Source: Haberlea rhodopensis (taxonomy: Eukaryota; Streptophyta; Magnoliopsida; Lamiales; Gesneriaceae). Taken from it: a stretch of 64,000 nucleotides of DNA. The stretch covers positions 4,879,043 through 4,943,042 of the forward strand of contig CAJQUN010000042.1 in the NCBI GenBank assembly GCA_907163345.1, read 5' to 3'. Position numbers and translations under genes: made by a program. Within the stretch, counting starts at the first letter, position 1, and each line of letters starts with the position of its first letter. The notes under the pieces were generated by a model. That model was not told the origin of the DNA. It searched no databases and saw only the letters and a list, made by a program, of their open reading frames with translations. Positions 19,875-31,589 of this stretch are shown here, piece after piece.

Positions 19875-22372
19875 CAATGAACCGACAGAGTACTCTTTGA
19901 ACATAATCCGAGTACTTTTTGAACATAAACTGAGTGTTTTCTTAATACAAACCAAGTACATTTCTCTTAATATTCATATGAGACCAAGTTCTTTTAAACA
20001 CATCAACAGAGTACATTTTTAACATAACCCGAATACTTTCTGAACATAAAGTATGTACATTTTGAATACAAACCAAGTACATTTCTCTTAACATTCATTT
20101 GAAACCACCAAGTGCATTAAACACACCAACCGAGTACTTTTGAACGTAACCCGAGTACTTTTTGAACACAAAGTAGGTACATTTTTACAAACCAAGTATC
20201 ATTCTCTTAACATTCATTTGATACCAAGTGCTTTTTAAACACACCAATCGAGTACTTTTTGAACATAACCCGAGTACTTTTTGAACATAAAGTAGGTACA
20301 TATTGAATACAAACCAAGTATCATTCTCTTAACAATCATTTGTTACCAAGTGCTTTTAAACACACCAACAACGTTCTTTTTTAGCATAACCCGAGTATTT
20401 TTTGAACATAAAATATGTGCAATTTGAATACAAACCAAGTACAATTATTTTAACGTTCATTTGATATCACCAAGTGTTTTTTAAACACACCAACCAAGTA
20501 TTTTTTTAACATAATCCGAGTACATACATAAAGTAGGTATAATTTGCATACAAACCAAGTATCATTCTCTTAATATTCATTTGATACCACCAAGTGCTTT
20601 TAAACAAAACAATCGAGTACTTGTTGAACATAACCCGAGTATGTTTTGAAAATATAGTAGGTACAGTTTGCATACAAACCAAGTACATTTCTCTTAACAT
20701 TCATTTGATACCACCAAGTGCTTTTAAACAGACCAATCGAGTATTTTTTGAACATAAGTATGTTTTGAATATGTAATGTCAAGTGTAGATTATGTACATT
20801 CTACATGTGAACCAAATACATTTTGAATCGTAATGAGTATCAGAAGAATCCAAGAGTTTCCCTATTTTAGAAATGTCACACACCTTATAGACATGTTATG
20901 TGGAATTGTCCATGTCAAATTTTATAATGGTTGGAGCGCACAATTGAATATGCTTAAAAAAGGATGTCAGCATATACATTAATACAACAATAATGGTTGC
21001 CAATTGAAGTTATGAAACGTCAAGGCACACTCGATGACCAATAAATGTTGGAACAATCATCTAATTTGAACTTTTTCAATATAATTACCATTTTTTACTA
21101 AGAAATGATGTCAACATCCCTTGATTGGCCCAATTGAGACCATCATGCTTTTAATTACACCGAACGAGTACATGTTCAACATAACAAGAGTATATGTCAA
21201 ATGTACAATAGGTGCATTTTGCATACAAACCAAGTACGTTTCTCAACATTCCTTGTTCGACACCAAGTGCTTTTAAACACACCAAGAGTATCTTTCAAAG
21301 ATAAGATGAGTACTTTTATTAGCAAAAAATAAGTATATTTTGTATGCAAATCAAGTACAATGAAATTTCATCCCTTTTTTGGCAACAATTGCGACCTACT
21401 TATCGTAGCACACAACGAGTACCTTTCAAATATAAGACGAGTATATTTATATCATAAAATATGTACATTTTGTATGTAAACCAAGTACTATGGAATTTTC
21501 ATCCCTTGTTTGGCAACAATTGAGACTTGTTTTTCGAAAGGCACAACGAGTACTTTGTGTACATAACCCGAGTATATGCCAAGTGTAAAATTGGTACTTT
21601 TTCAATACAAACCAAGTATAATGAAATTATCTTCCCGTGTGGGCGGGGAGACCGCCCCTTTGTGGGTGGGCGACAACTGAGACTACTCATTTTTTGGCCT
21701 CCAATTGAGACTATTACTGCTTTTTTAACGCACAAAACAAGTAGATTTTCAACACAAAGTGATTATATGTTAAAGACAATATAAATACATGTTAATACTT
21801 TCCAACATTCATCGTTGTTTGGCCCCAACTGAGACTACTACTGCTTTTCAGTGCACAAAATGAGTATTTTTGGAACACAAAGTGAATATATGTTAAACAC
21901 GATAACAAGTCCACTAGAGTTGCAATTGCTTTTCAATACACAAAACGAGTACTTTTTGAACGCAAACTGTGTATCTTTTTTAATTGTAAAATATGTTTAT
22001 TTTGAATACAAACCAAGTACTGAATTATCATTCCTTGTTTTGGCCACACTGAGAAAATTGTTTCTCAACATATACAACGAGTACTTTGTGAACACAAATT
22101 GAGTATATACGATATGTAAAAGAAGTACATTTTGAATACAAATCACATACTTTGAAATTATCAATTCTTTTTTGCCACAATTGAGATAACTGTTTTCAAT
22201 ACACACAACGAGTATTTTCTGAACGCAAACTGAGTATATTTGAAATGCTCAACATGTGCTATTTGTACGTAAAAAGTACTTTTGAATTATCATTCCTTGT
22301 TTTGGCCGAATTGAGACAATTGTTTTTCAACATACACAACGAGTACCTTGTGAACATAAATTGAGTATATGC
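19875..22372 (+). repeat. Degenerate GAGTAC array, ~121-bp period (left part)
   Basis: A recurring unit contains CGAGTACTTTTTGAACATAA, then GTAGGTACATTTTGAATAC, AAACCAAGTACATTTCTC and AAGTGCTTTTAAACACACC. Starts near 19880, 20005, 20126, 20247, 20367, 20493, 20612 and 20735 give a period of about 121 bp. A variant form with CTTGTTTTGGCAACAATTGAGAC continues from about 21160. All units are diverged. The array resumes at 40782 after copy A, so it pre-dates that insertion. Short ORFs in it are artefacts of the repeat. Confidence 0.85.
22368..22372. repeat. Left target duplication of SIRE-like copy A (TATGC)
   Basis: TATGC precedes TGTTAGGATCGG and recurs at 40777-40781 after CTAACA, pairing ends 18.4 kb apart. 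Confidence 0.9.
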
Positions 22373-23461
22373 TGTTAGGATCGGTCCGGAGTGTTTAGAG
22401 GGGGGGTGAATGAACACTCCTTTAAAATTAAACCTTATTGATTTCCCTCGGGTTAGTGAGTGAAATCGATTTCTTAATCAACTTATGAGTAGAACAGACC
22501 ACTGAATATAAGAGTGTGGAACGGTCTGTTCTTGACTAGTAAGAACGGCTTGATGGCTTTGAGAGTGTAACTAAGTGCGGAATGATAAAAGACAGAATAT
22601 GTTTCTGGAAGTTCGAAGGTGGTGTAATCCTTCTACGTCTCCCTTTCTTCCAATTAAGGAAGGATTCCACTAGAAGCCTTTGATTTATAGAATCCCGTTG
22701 TACAAACCAGTTTCAGCTGGATTTACCTCACTACCAGACTGAAACTCCTAGTCTCTCAATCTGTTCAGACACACACTGTCTGACAGTTACAATAGAATCT
22801 CACTTCTCAATCTTAGTAAGAAATACAAAAGACAGGCTGATCTTATCTATGCACACAATGATCCTATGATGATCAAATATTACAATATGATGTGCTTATG
22901 AAAACTTTTAGCAGTTCGGCTCAAGAATATCTGGACTTGTAAGCTTGTGCTGTTTTTCTTTTCTTTCTGTTTCTTGATTGATCAGATCGGCGCTTTGAGC
23001 TCTTTAGTTGCATCCTTATATAGTTGCCTCTACCAACGACATTATTTCATTTTCTGTGCAACTCTTGACTCTGTTCAATCTCTGAGTAAGCTTCAGTCTT
23101 ATTCTTTTAGGCACTTTCCATTCTGGTTTGTGCTTTCGGCGTCTGTCAGGTAAACTCTTCTTTGTCTTCTTACTTTTTAAGGTAATCTTCAGTCCTTGGT
23201 CTTTTTCACCATAAATTGCATCATTAAATGCTTCAATAAATAACCGTTAATGATTCGGACTGACGAACGAAGCTTATTCAACCTTGTCTGCTCTGATATG
23301 ATCTTTATTGAGTTGATCTCCTGCTTCGATCTGGTCAGGCTGATTTCCATCGATCCGTTCTGATTTTGCGATAGACCATATCGGCGTGATCTGTCTTGAC
23401 ACGGTTTTACGGCTTTGATCGGTCTGATCTGTTTTGTCATCTTTAAAATCCGGAACTAACA
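22373..23461 (-). repeat. Copy A 3' LTR (left, 1089 bp)
   Basis: It starts TGTTAGGATCGG and ends CCGGAACTAACA on the plus strand. The end nearest the third ORF is dense in GATCTG/CTGATC words (23280-23440). A TATA box lies at 23014-23022 on the minus strand. Confidence 0.93.
23014..23022 (-). promoter_or_regulatory. LTR TATA box, copy A 3' LTR
   Basis: TATATAAGG on the minus strand. The same position is conserved in the other LTRs of this family: 40329-40337 and near 55977 as CTATATAAGG, and CTATAAAAGG in copy B. It marks the likely start of the retrotransposon transcript. Confidence 0.65.
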
Positions 23462-23475
23462 AATTCCCCCTTTTT
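23462..23475 (-). promoter_or_regulatory. Copy A polypurine tract
   Basis: AAAAAGGGGGAATT on the minus strand abuts the 3' LTR. Copies B and C have the same sequence at the same place. Confidence 0.85.
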
Positions 23476-23690
23476 GATGATGACAAAACCTAGCTTCTAT
23501 GTCTTTTTAATCAAGCTTTGAATAGAGTTCTTGCAGATCAATTTAGTCTTCTTGTTCAAAATAAATGAACACTGTAAATCGTAGTTCAGATCGATTAAGT
23601 CATTTTGTTCAAGATTAATGAACTATTCAAAATAAATGAATAAGATTTAGATTTTATTGAGAAAATCTCATAGATACATTTATGTCTGAT

Positions 23691-25998
23691 TCAACCAGAC
23701 ATATATTTCTTTGCTGAAGACTGCGGAGCTGACTTGAAATTCTTAAACTTTCCCCCCTTTTTGTCAGCAGCAATCTCCTGAAGGAAATCTACGATCTGCG
23801 AGAGCTGAGCGCAGATAGCATCCAGACGAGTGTCTTGAGCAATAAGGGACTTGGCGACGGAAGTCCGAACTTCAGTGGCCAGCTCGATCTGTTCTTTTCT
23901 CAGGCTGTTTTTATATGAAGCTTGCTGAGAGAACAAGTCATTCAGTCCGCGCTGAATACCGCTTATGCTAGCCGTCATCTTTTCTCTGAAGGATTCAAAA
24001 TCCAAGTATGTGGACCTTTGACTCTGATGAACTTCTCTGACTCGTTGAGATAGAGATAGACAGTTATCAGAAAGGAATTGAAGTGACATAGTATGATCAA
24101 CTTTGTCTTCAATTGGTACAAGTGAAGAGACATCAGATTGGCGAGTATCGGACTGGATCAAAGTAACTAAGTCCGTAGAGAATTTTGCCATAAATGTCAA
24201 ATCTTCAGCAGACTGATCTGGAGGAGTGATAGGTCGGGTAGGCTCCTCATCCTGTAAAGTTGTGGGAGACTGAGGACGTCAGAGGAATGGAAGTTGTGGG
24301 AGAGTCCAGCAAGACATCCATGGCTTCAGTCTCTGCTGCAGATGGAGCTTTGGTCAGTGGCTGCTCCGCTGTACCCGAAGGAATTGACTCAAAGAATTGT
24401 TCTGCCACAGTTTTGCTCGCAGAGGGGTGATCTTGGCTGGGAACCGGAGTGGATATATTGAGCTTCTGTCGTTGAAAACGAACAACCATGTGAAGAGTAT
24501 GAATATCCATCTCCAGCTGAGCAATGACAACACTGTCATCTTTGGCAGTCGGATTGTTGGCATCAAAATTTGCCTTTTTGGCTGCAATGAGCAAGTTTGC
24601 CAGTCGGAGCTTGTGGTTAGCCTGGAACAATTCTTTGTGATGTACCGCAATCCGTACGTCATCAGTTTCTGTCCCTTTAAGGACTTCTTGTTCCATCTTG
24701 TGGAGTCTCTTAAGCTTGCCGAAGAACAGACCAAAATGGTTGATCGTTCTGTATTCAACCCATTCATCGAACACCACAGTAAGCGCCTTAACTTTATCTT
24801 CAACATCTTCCATGGCGATGTCAATTGCAGTTTGTGCGGCTGACTTGGGTTTTGAAGAGAGAGGCTCAACTACGACTGCTTTGCCTTTCCCAATGTCAGA
24901 TGAGGGTTTAAGCCCTGATTGGGTGTAGTCCCCTAAGTCCTTGATAACAATTCCCTTGACCACAGGGGTAGTGGAAGGGACTCGGATGGTGACCCTGGGT
25001 ACGGTGGGTGGAGCTGCTGAAGTTTGAGATTTTGAGGGTTGAATCGGAGTTTGGGTTGCAGGGGTGGCTTTTGTTGAGGGCAAGGTAGAAATGGGTTTGA
25101 TATTTAAGGTCGACAGAGGCTTAGTGATCTGGGTTCTTGGTTTCTTTGGAGGAGGTTTGGCTGGAGATGAAGGAGCAGAGGCAGACTGAGTTTCCTCTGA
25201 GTCAGTCTAGATTGTTAGTTTGCGCTTGACTCTTGGTTTTCTAGCAGCAGCCTGTTCCTGTCCCCGTTCAATCTTTATAGTCACCAGATCAGAGGGAGTG
25301 GGTGGAGCGCTTTTGGATTTAAGTAGGGCCAAACCCTTGGGGTTGAGAATCTTGAAGGGGTTGAGAGTAGACGGCTTCCCCAGCTCGATGTTCAGTGGCT
25401 CTAAGAGCTTGCTGAGAGGAACAACAAAGCAGACAGCTTGTTTGGATGCAATGACCGTTTCCAGCAGGACTCCAAACAAGATCGCAGACCAGTTCATCTT
25501 CTGTCTGGAACGGATAGCAGCCATGGCCCAAAATTTTTTGGCGGTTACAGCGTCATAGCTTCTGGCTTTACCCAATAGTGGCTTGCCAACAATCTCACAG
25601 AGGACTTGAAAATGAAACAACGTTTCTTTCTTCTTGAAGGATGGCTGCAGTCTGTGGCCAAAAATAGATACTATGCCCTGAAGATTGGTGAGAGTGGCTT
25701 GAGGGATGTGGCCAAAATCAGTCAGACCGGTGCTAGGAAGACCAAAGTTTTTCGACAGCGTTGCCTGAGAGATATCGAAAGATTTGCCCTTGACGGAGGT
25801 GGAGATGAACATCTTTTGAGAAACAGCATTGGCGAACAACTCTCGAATTTCTGATTCATAAACCACAGTTCCACATTCCAGAAAGTTCCGTAATCCTGAG
25901 GATTCCAAGGATTTGAACATAGAAACCATATCTGGATCTTCAGCCCTGTAAATTTCATCGAACTCAGCAGATAGAGAGTTGTGAGTGATAGTGGCCAT
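23691..25998 (-). pseudogene. Third ORF downstream of pol (env-position ORF), copy A, interrupted
   Basis: Read from the ATG at 25998, the N-terminal module (263 residues, MATITHNSLSAEFDEIYRAED..) ends at a TAG near 25207 where copy C has a glutamine codon. The frame continues with a Pro/Thr/Ser-rich linker, a helical module (MEDVEDKVKALTVVFDEWVE..; 24247-25083) and, after another break near 24240, a coiled-coil-like C-terminus (REVHQSQRSTYLDFESFR..DFLQEIAADKKG; 23691-24200). No signal peptide or membrane segment is visible. SIRE-group copia elements carry an ORF here that has been called env-like. The N-terminal module may correspond to the domain databases label putative plant transposon protein, which I cannot verify. 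Function is unknown. Confidence 0.75.
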
Positions 25999-26401
25999 GT
26001 GAGTATATATGAAGAAAATGTAGAGAGAATTGAAAATTTTGAAAGTTACAAACAGATAGCAGTAAATCGTAAAAGGTGAAATGTGAGTGAGATGTACAGC
26101 CCGTTAAATAGGAGAAATAGGACACGTGTCTGTATCTCAATGACTGACATTAAAGCAATTCAAAATGAACGGACGGTATGATAGAGATATAAGGCGGTTA
26201 AAATTCGATTAGTCCGGGCTGTTTTAAACAATTACTATATTAAAGACTGGTTGTAACAGAGCAGACAGATCATAGGATAATATCAGACTTGACAGAGATC
26301 GGTCTGAAGTTTCGGACCGGTCTGTGTCTTTCTGATTTTTGTATTATCGATCTGTGCTAGTGCACGGTCTTTAAAACAAAATTAAAGATACCTCTAAAAT
26401 A

Positions 26402-27117
26402 TCAAGATAAATCTATTAAGCCAATAATTTGACGAAAATAATTAAACTTAGCCTCAGGGAGTGATTTGGTGAAAATGTCTGCTGCTTGCTGGTCTGTTGA
26501 AATGTGCTCAATCCGAATTTCCTTTTTGCCAATGTGATCTCGAATAAAATGATGTCTGATATCAATATGCTTTGCTCTAGAGTGCAAAACTGGATTATAC
26601 GTTATAGCAATGGCACTGGTGTTGTAACAAAATATCGGAGACTCAATAGCTTGAATGCCATAGTCTCTGAGCTGATGTTGAATCCATAGCATTTGAGCGC
26701 AACAGCTTCCAGCAGCAAGATATTCCGCCTCAGCTGTAGATGTGGCAATTGATGTTTGCTTCTTGCTAAACCATGAGATCAATCTTTCACCTAGAAATTG
26801 ACAGGTTCCACTGGTGCTCTTGCGATCAATCTTACACCCAGCATAGTCAGCGCCTGAATATCCAATTAAACTGAAATTTGAATATTTGGGATACCAAAGA
26901 CCAACGTTCTGAGACCCTTTTAGGTATTTAAGAATGCGCTTAGCAGCAATAAAGTGAGATTGCTTTGGATCAGACTAAAATCTAGCGCATATGCAGACTG
27001 AAAACATGATATCAGGCCGGCTCGCTGTAAGATATAGTAGCGATCCGATCAGACCTCGATACATGGTTACCTCAACTGCTGTTCCCTCTTCGTCTTTATC
27101 TAGATTAAATGAAGTAC
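26402..27117 (-). pseudogene. Copy A copia RNase H region
   Basis: Contains SLLYLTASRPDIM, the SGTCQFLGERLISWFSKKQ segment and STAEAEYLAAGSCCAQMLW, with DIRHHFIRDHIGKKEIRIEH and ADIFTKSLPEAKF at the end, all standard for the C-terminal copia RNase H. A TAG near 26978 replaces the glutamine found in copy B (RFQSEP). Further breaks lie near the RT junction. The protein would degrade RNA in the RNA-DNA hybrid. Confidence 0.85.
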
Positions 27118-28263
27118 TCATAGGAGTTGACGCAGTTGAACAAGTCTCCATTCCGAATCTTTTGAGAAGCTCTTTGGTATACTTGGTTTGATTGATAAAA
27201 ATACATTGCTGAGATGTTTGACTTGGAGACCCAGGAAAAATGATAGTTCTCCCATCATACTCATTTCAAACTGTCCCTGCATTAACTTAGAGAATTTCTC
27301 GCAGAGTTTGGGGTTAGTTGACCCAAAGATGATATCGTCAACATAGATTTGAACTAATAAGGTATGTTCCCCCTTAATAAATTTAAATAATATTTTATCC
27401 ACTGAGCCGATCTGAAAATCGTGGTTCAGAAGAAATTGAGACATAGTATCATACCATGCTCTTGGAGCTTGTTTTAGTCCATATACTGCTTTATTCAGTA
27501 GATATACATGATCTGGAAACGAGTGGTTCTGAAATCCAGGAGGTTGCTCAATGTAGACTTCCTCCTGAAGCTTACCATTTAGAAAAGCACTCTTTACGTC
27601 CATTTGATATACTTTGAAGTCTTTAAAAGCAACAAATGCAAGAAATATTCGGATTGCTTCAATTCTGGCGACTGGTGCAAAAGATTCATCGAAGTCGATT
27701 CCTTCTTCTTGTCGGAAGCCTTATGCCACCAGTCTGGCCTTGTTTCAAACCACCACTCCATCTGCATCTAGCTTGTTTTTGAAAACCCATCTGGTTCCAA
27801 TGACAGGCATACCACTTGGCCTGGGGGTTAATCTCCAGACTTGATTTTGTTCAAATTGGTTAAGCTCTTCTTGCATGGCCTTTATCCAGTTATAATCAGT
27901 CAAAGCTTCATCAATCTGTTTGGGTTCCAGATTAGATATAAAGGCGGCATGAGTGAATTCATCCATCATCTGTCCTCTGGTTCTTATGGGTGCAGAAGGA
28001 CTTTCAATTACTAGATCAGGTGGATGCCTCTTTGTCCATCGATAGCTTGATTCTGGATTATCTGGTCCAGATGGATTGGTAGTAGTAACATTATCAGTAT
28101 CTGCTTTAATATTAGAGTTCAGAACCTCCGGATCGGCTCGATCTGGAAGAGCTTCAGTGCCTTGATCCGGTCTATCTGGTACTTCAGGTTCTGGTGGATT
28201 GTCTCTTGATCTATTAGCTACAATCTCATTATCACTGTTAGCTTCGAGATGGATATTTTCCAT
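27118..28263 (-). pseudogene. Copy A copia reverse transcriptase
   Basis: Starts after a variable linker rich in Asp/Pro and enters RT at NWIKAMQEELNQFEQNQVW and GTRWVFKNKLDADG. Stops follow near 27746 and 27720 where related elements have arginine and lysine (RNKARLVAKGF). It resumes with QMDVKSAFLNGKLQEEVYI, YGLKQAPRAWYD and the catalytic YVDDIIFG, then the SFFLGLQVKH segment. The catalytic motif is intact but the ORF is broken in at least three places. Confidence 0.88.
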
Positions 28264-29132
28264 CTAATTTTGAATTAATTCCTTGTTACTCTCAATACAC
28301 AAGGATTCATCAAACACTACATGAACTGATTCTTCTACAGTCAAGGTTTGATTATTGAAGATGTGAAAAGCTTTACTATTAGATGAATATCCTAAGAATA
28401 TTCCATTATCTGACTTAGCTTCGAATGCTTAAGATGATTCTTACCATTATTGTGAAATAAACATTTGCAACCAAATACATGAAAGTGAGAGATAGACGGT
28501 TTGTTACATGTCCATACTTCATATGGAGTTAGATTTAACTTCTTGTTAATCATAGATCGATTTTGAGTATAGCATGTAGTATTTACAGCTTCTGCCCAGA
28601 ACTTTTGGGAAATTCCAGAGTCTGCAAGCATTGTCCTTGCTGCCTCCTTAGCGTTCTGTTTTTTGTTGAGGAGTTCGAGCGGCTGAGAATTCATGCTTAA
28701 TTCCTTGGTCTTCTAGAAAAGATTCAAGATTCTGATTTGAGAATTCAGTGCCTTTGTCACTTCGAATTCTATCTATACTTGATGATTTCTCATTTTAAGT
28801 GCGTTTCAGCAGCTTGATCAACTTCGGACCGGTCTGATCTTTACTGCTCAAAATATAGTCCATGTAAAACTTGAGTAATCATCAATAACAATAAGAGTAT
28901 ACCGCATTCCCCCTAAACTTGTTATTGGTATAGGACCAAACAAGTCCATATGTAATAGTTCTAAGCAACGTGAGGAGGATTTGGCATTCTTGTTTTTGAA
29001 GGATGATCTGATCTGTTTGCCCATTTGGCAAGCTTCACAGATCTTATCCTTGGCAAAGTCGATCTTGGGCAGACCGACAACTAATTCATGTTTACACAGG
29101 CTAGAGATGGTCTTAAAGTTGAGATGATTCAA
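28264..29132 (-). pseudogene. Copy A copia integrase, including GAG-pre-integrase segment
   Basis: HLNFKTISSLCKHELVVGLP and ICEACQMGKQ give the zinc-binding region, followed by HMDLFGPIPITSLGGMRY with the first catalytic Asp. After breaks near 28850-28700, the segment ARTMLADSGISQKFWAEAVN, RSMINKKLNLTPYEVW and HVFGCKCLFHNN closes the integrase core. Several stops separate the pieces. Confidence 0.85.
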
Positions 29133-29141
29133 GCGTTTATG

Positions 29142-29557
29142 TCATAGCCAGTGTTTATTATCATTATTCATGATGAAGCAAGTAGGATTATCAGGTTGAG
29201 CAAAATTCCAGTTAATCTTATATGTGTTTCCATTTCTGATTCCTACAAGCATGGTCATACCGTCTGATGTTTTGACAGTGCAGGTGTGTTTGTGAAATTC
29301 TACAGCATAACCATTATCACATAATTGACTTATGATAATCAGATTATAGCATATATTTTCAACTAATAGCACATCATTGATAGTAATATTACCATGGACA
29401 ATCTTACCATTGCCCACGGTCTTACCCTTTGAGTTATCCCCGAAGATAATCTTTGGACCAGCGCAATCTATGACTTCAGACAGCAGCTCGACGTTTCCTG
29501 TCATGTGACGAGAACACGCACTGTCTAAGTACCAGTCCGACACTTGTTTCTTCAGTA
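29142..29557 (-). pseudogene. Copy A copia protease region
   Basis: SDWYLDSACSRHMTGN is the aspartic protease active site region. Copia elements normally have DSGCSRHMTG, and copy B does, so the active-site Gly is Ala here, probably inactivating. The segment continues IIFGDNSKGKTVGNGKIVHG and LISQLCDNGYAVEF. The Athila-like insertion lies just upstream (higher coordinates), separating it from gag. Confidence 0.85.
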
Positions 29558-29562
29558 CCTGT

Positions 29563-31068
29563 TGATGTGACTAGAAATAGACACATGTATTGCGCTTAAT
29601 TGTCTACGATTTGGTATATTTTGATGGATAAATTGATACATATGCTACCTAATCGTATATTTGTGTAAATGTAAGGAAAGGTGAAGAAATCAAGCTAAAA
29701 TGATGAAAGAAGCAATAAAGTTGAAGAAAAGAGGAAAGAACCAGAATCCAAGACACATGTTGCTCCTTTCTCCTCAAATTTCTATATGTTCGAGCCATGG
29801 TTTGGAAATGTGGTCCATAGAAAAGTTGTAGAAGTTTGAGTTATCTTCGCGTGGACAGCTGATTCATCGAATTCGGAGTTTGGATGAGAAAGTTACGGCC
29901 AAAATACGAAACTCGCCAGAAAAATTGATGACAGGCGTAATTACGCCATTATTAGGCGTAATTACGCCAACGCTACGACATCTGTAAGCGTAGCTACGCC
30001 ATTCTACGCGTATTTACGCCAGAAGACTTTTGGAAAGTGTAAAAACTTGATTTCTTTCCTTCCCACATGGATTCTAACCTACTCCATCAGCCTCCCTATA
30101 CATATATGCACGAAAATCAGACCTTTAAACAGCTAGATAGTTAGGGTAGAGTAGTTTAGGATAGTTTTACAATTTTTCTTTCAATTTTGTTGAAGACGGT
30201 TACGAAGATCGAAGCGAAGGCGGGATTGACACCTCGACGAGCGGAGATCGGATTAGTTTTCTTTTCCTTGTTTTTATTTATAGTTTTGTTTTTTATTATG
30301 TATAGCTAGTTTTAATTCTTGGTTGAGGAAGACAAATCCTTGGATTTTATTTATCTTGGGGAGATTCTTACGCTTTAATTATCAATTTTATTGAGTATCA
30401 AGAGTTTTTCTGATTTTATTGATATGATTGTTGTGTTTGTTTATTGGATTGACAACCTAGTAACTTCCATGAAATCTAACGCTAAATTAGATATCAAATA
30501 CGGAATCGTTTGATCCCTCTAATTTACGAAGCAACTAAGATTGATAATTGTCTGCTGTTGGTGTTATTAAATTCTTAGGAAAAACGATTGGATGATTAAT
30601 TCTAACGGCTGTAGTTTTTATTGATTAGATTCATCAAACTTACTAGTTTTGAAACTATCATTGATTTAATCTTAACGGCTGTAGTTTTGGTTAAAGATTT
30701 GATAAGAGTTGAATTGAATGTTGTTTTCTATTTGACTACTATTAAGGTAAGGGAGGAATTAGATTTCCAATTGATGAATATTCAAGTAAAATTGAGTTTT
30801 TTTTGTGAATCGATGAAATAGATGATAATTCCAAGGAAGAGTCGACCGATACCAAGAATCGCTTTCATTAGTTAATCTTTGTTTTTAATTTCAATTAGTA
30901 TAATTCAACTTCACAACCCCATCTTTTATTGTTTTGATTTTGATTTTCATTAACACAAAGATTCACACCTCCTCGTGGGATCGATCCCTACTCACGCTAC
31001 TACATTATTGTTATCAATCTTGAGGATTGAGTGGGGTTAATTTGGGCGTACACGACAAGCGCACACCA
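29563..31068 (+). repeat. Athila-like 5' LTR
   Basis: TG..CA bounded, followed at once by the primer site. It contains a cluster of GGCGTAATTACGCC palindromes (29934-29947 and 29955-29968) and two copies of TAACGGCTGTAGTTTT near 30603 and 30663. A 66-codon ORF over the latter is an LTR artefact that recurs in the other LTR. Confidence 0.92.
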
Positions 31069-31070
31069 AA

Positions 31071-31090
31071 TTTTGGCGCCGTTGCCGGGG
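31071..31090 (+). promoter_or_regulatory. Primer-binding site, tRNA-Asp type
   Basis: TTTTGGCGCCGTTGCCGGGG contains TGGCGCCGTTGCCGGGG(A), complementary to the 3' end of plant tRNA-Asp (..CCCCGGCAACGGCGCCA). This primer is typical of Athila elements. Confidence 0.9.
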
Positions 31091-31209
31091 AGGCGTTGTA
31101 TATTTTTGTGTTAATATTTTCTATTTTGTTTCTTTCTCTTTCTTTCCCCCCACCGCTACTCTTGTTTGTTCGTGCTTACAGGTTGATTTCTTAACAATCG
31201 GATCTTATC

Positions 31210-31491
31210 ATGGAGGACTATAGGCGACTAGACGAATTGGAGTATCTTGTGCACCAACTTGGCGTAGGGAGTGGACAAAGTGCATACAACTCAAGTTGGA
31301 GTGATCATCCCAATCTCAACTATGACAATCAATGGATGAGCCCACCTCCACCTTACATGCAGTCCTATCTACCACCATACATACCACAATATTCGCCATG
31401 GCCGCAACAACCTCAATACCATACCCCTGGTGAGTCTTTAGAGAATCTTTTTTTAACACTTAATGACAATACTTTGCAATTTCAACAGTAA
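31210..31491 (+). CDS. gag: Athila-like gag remnant, Pro/Tyr/Gln-rich
   Basis: A 93-residue ORF begins MEDYRRLDELEYLVHQLGVG and becomes rich in Pro, Tyr and Gln (PPPPYMQSYLPPYIPQYSPW). It sits about 120 bases after the primer site where gag starts in Athila. The main gag capsid domain is absent. A stop at 31489-31491 separates it from the next ORF in a Gln-rich region (FQQ*FRAST..), so the two may once have been one reading frame. Confidence 0.55.
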   Translation: MEDYRRLDELEYLVHQLGVGSGQSAYNSSWSDHPNLNYDNQWMSPPPPYMQSYLPPYIPQYSPWPQQPQYHTPGESLENLFLTLNDNTLQFQQ

Positions 31492-31589
31492 TTCAGGGCT
31501 AGCACCCAGAATTTGGGTAACCAAATCGAGCAACTTATTAATCAGCCGATCAGATAGCAGCACAACCCACCGACTTTATACCCTCCCGG

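Noticed and set aside
19875..22372. Regular repeats with spacing suggesting a CRISPR-like array
   Set aside because: Units are ~121 bp and degenerate, with no constant 25-40 bp repeat and unique spacers, and this is plant nuclear DNA.
18612..22372. FAR1/MURA transposase near the GAGTAC array
   Set aside because: No WRKY-GCM1, SWIM or MULE catalytic motifs were found in any frame; only the repeat and inverted repeats remain.
24397..24843. 148-codon plus-strand ORF (and similar at 45853 and 57325)
   Set aside because: Antisense shadow of the third ORF of the SIRE-like copies; it appears wherever that ORF is present.
30621..30821. 66-codon ORF repeated at 35142-35342
   Set aside because: Both copies are at the same place in the two Athila-like LTRs, so it is LTR sequence; no start context or domain.
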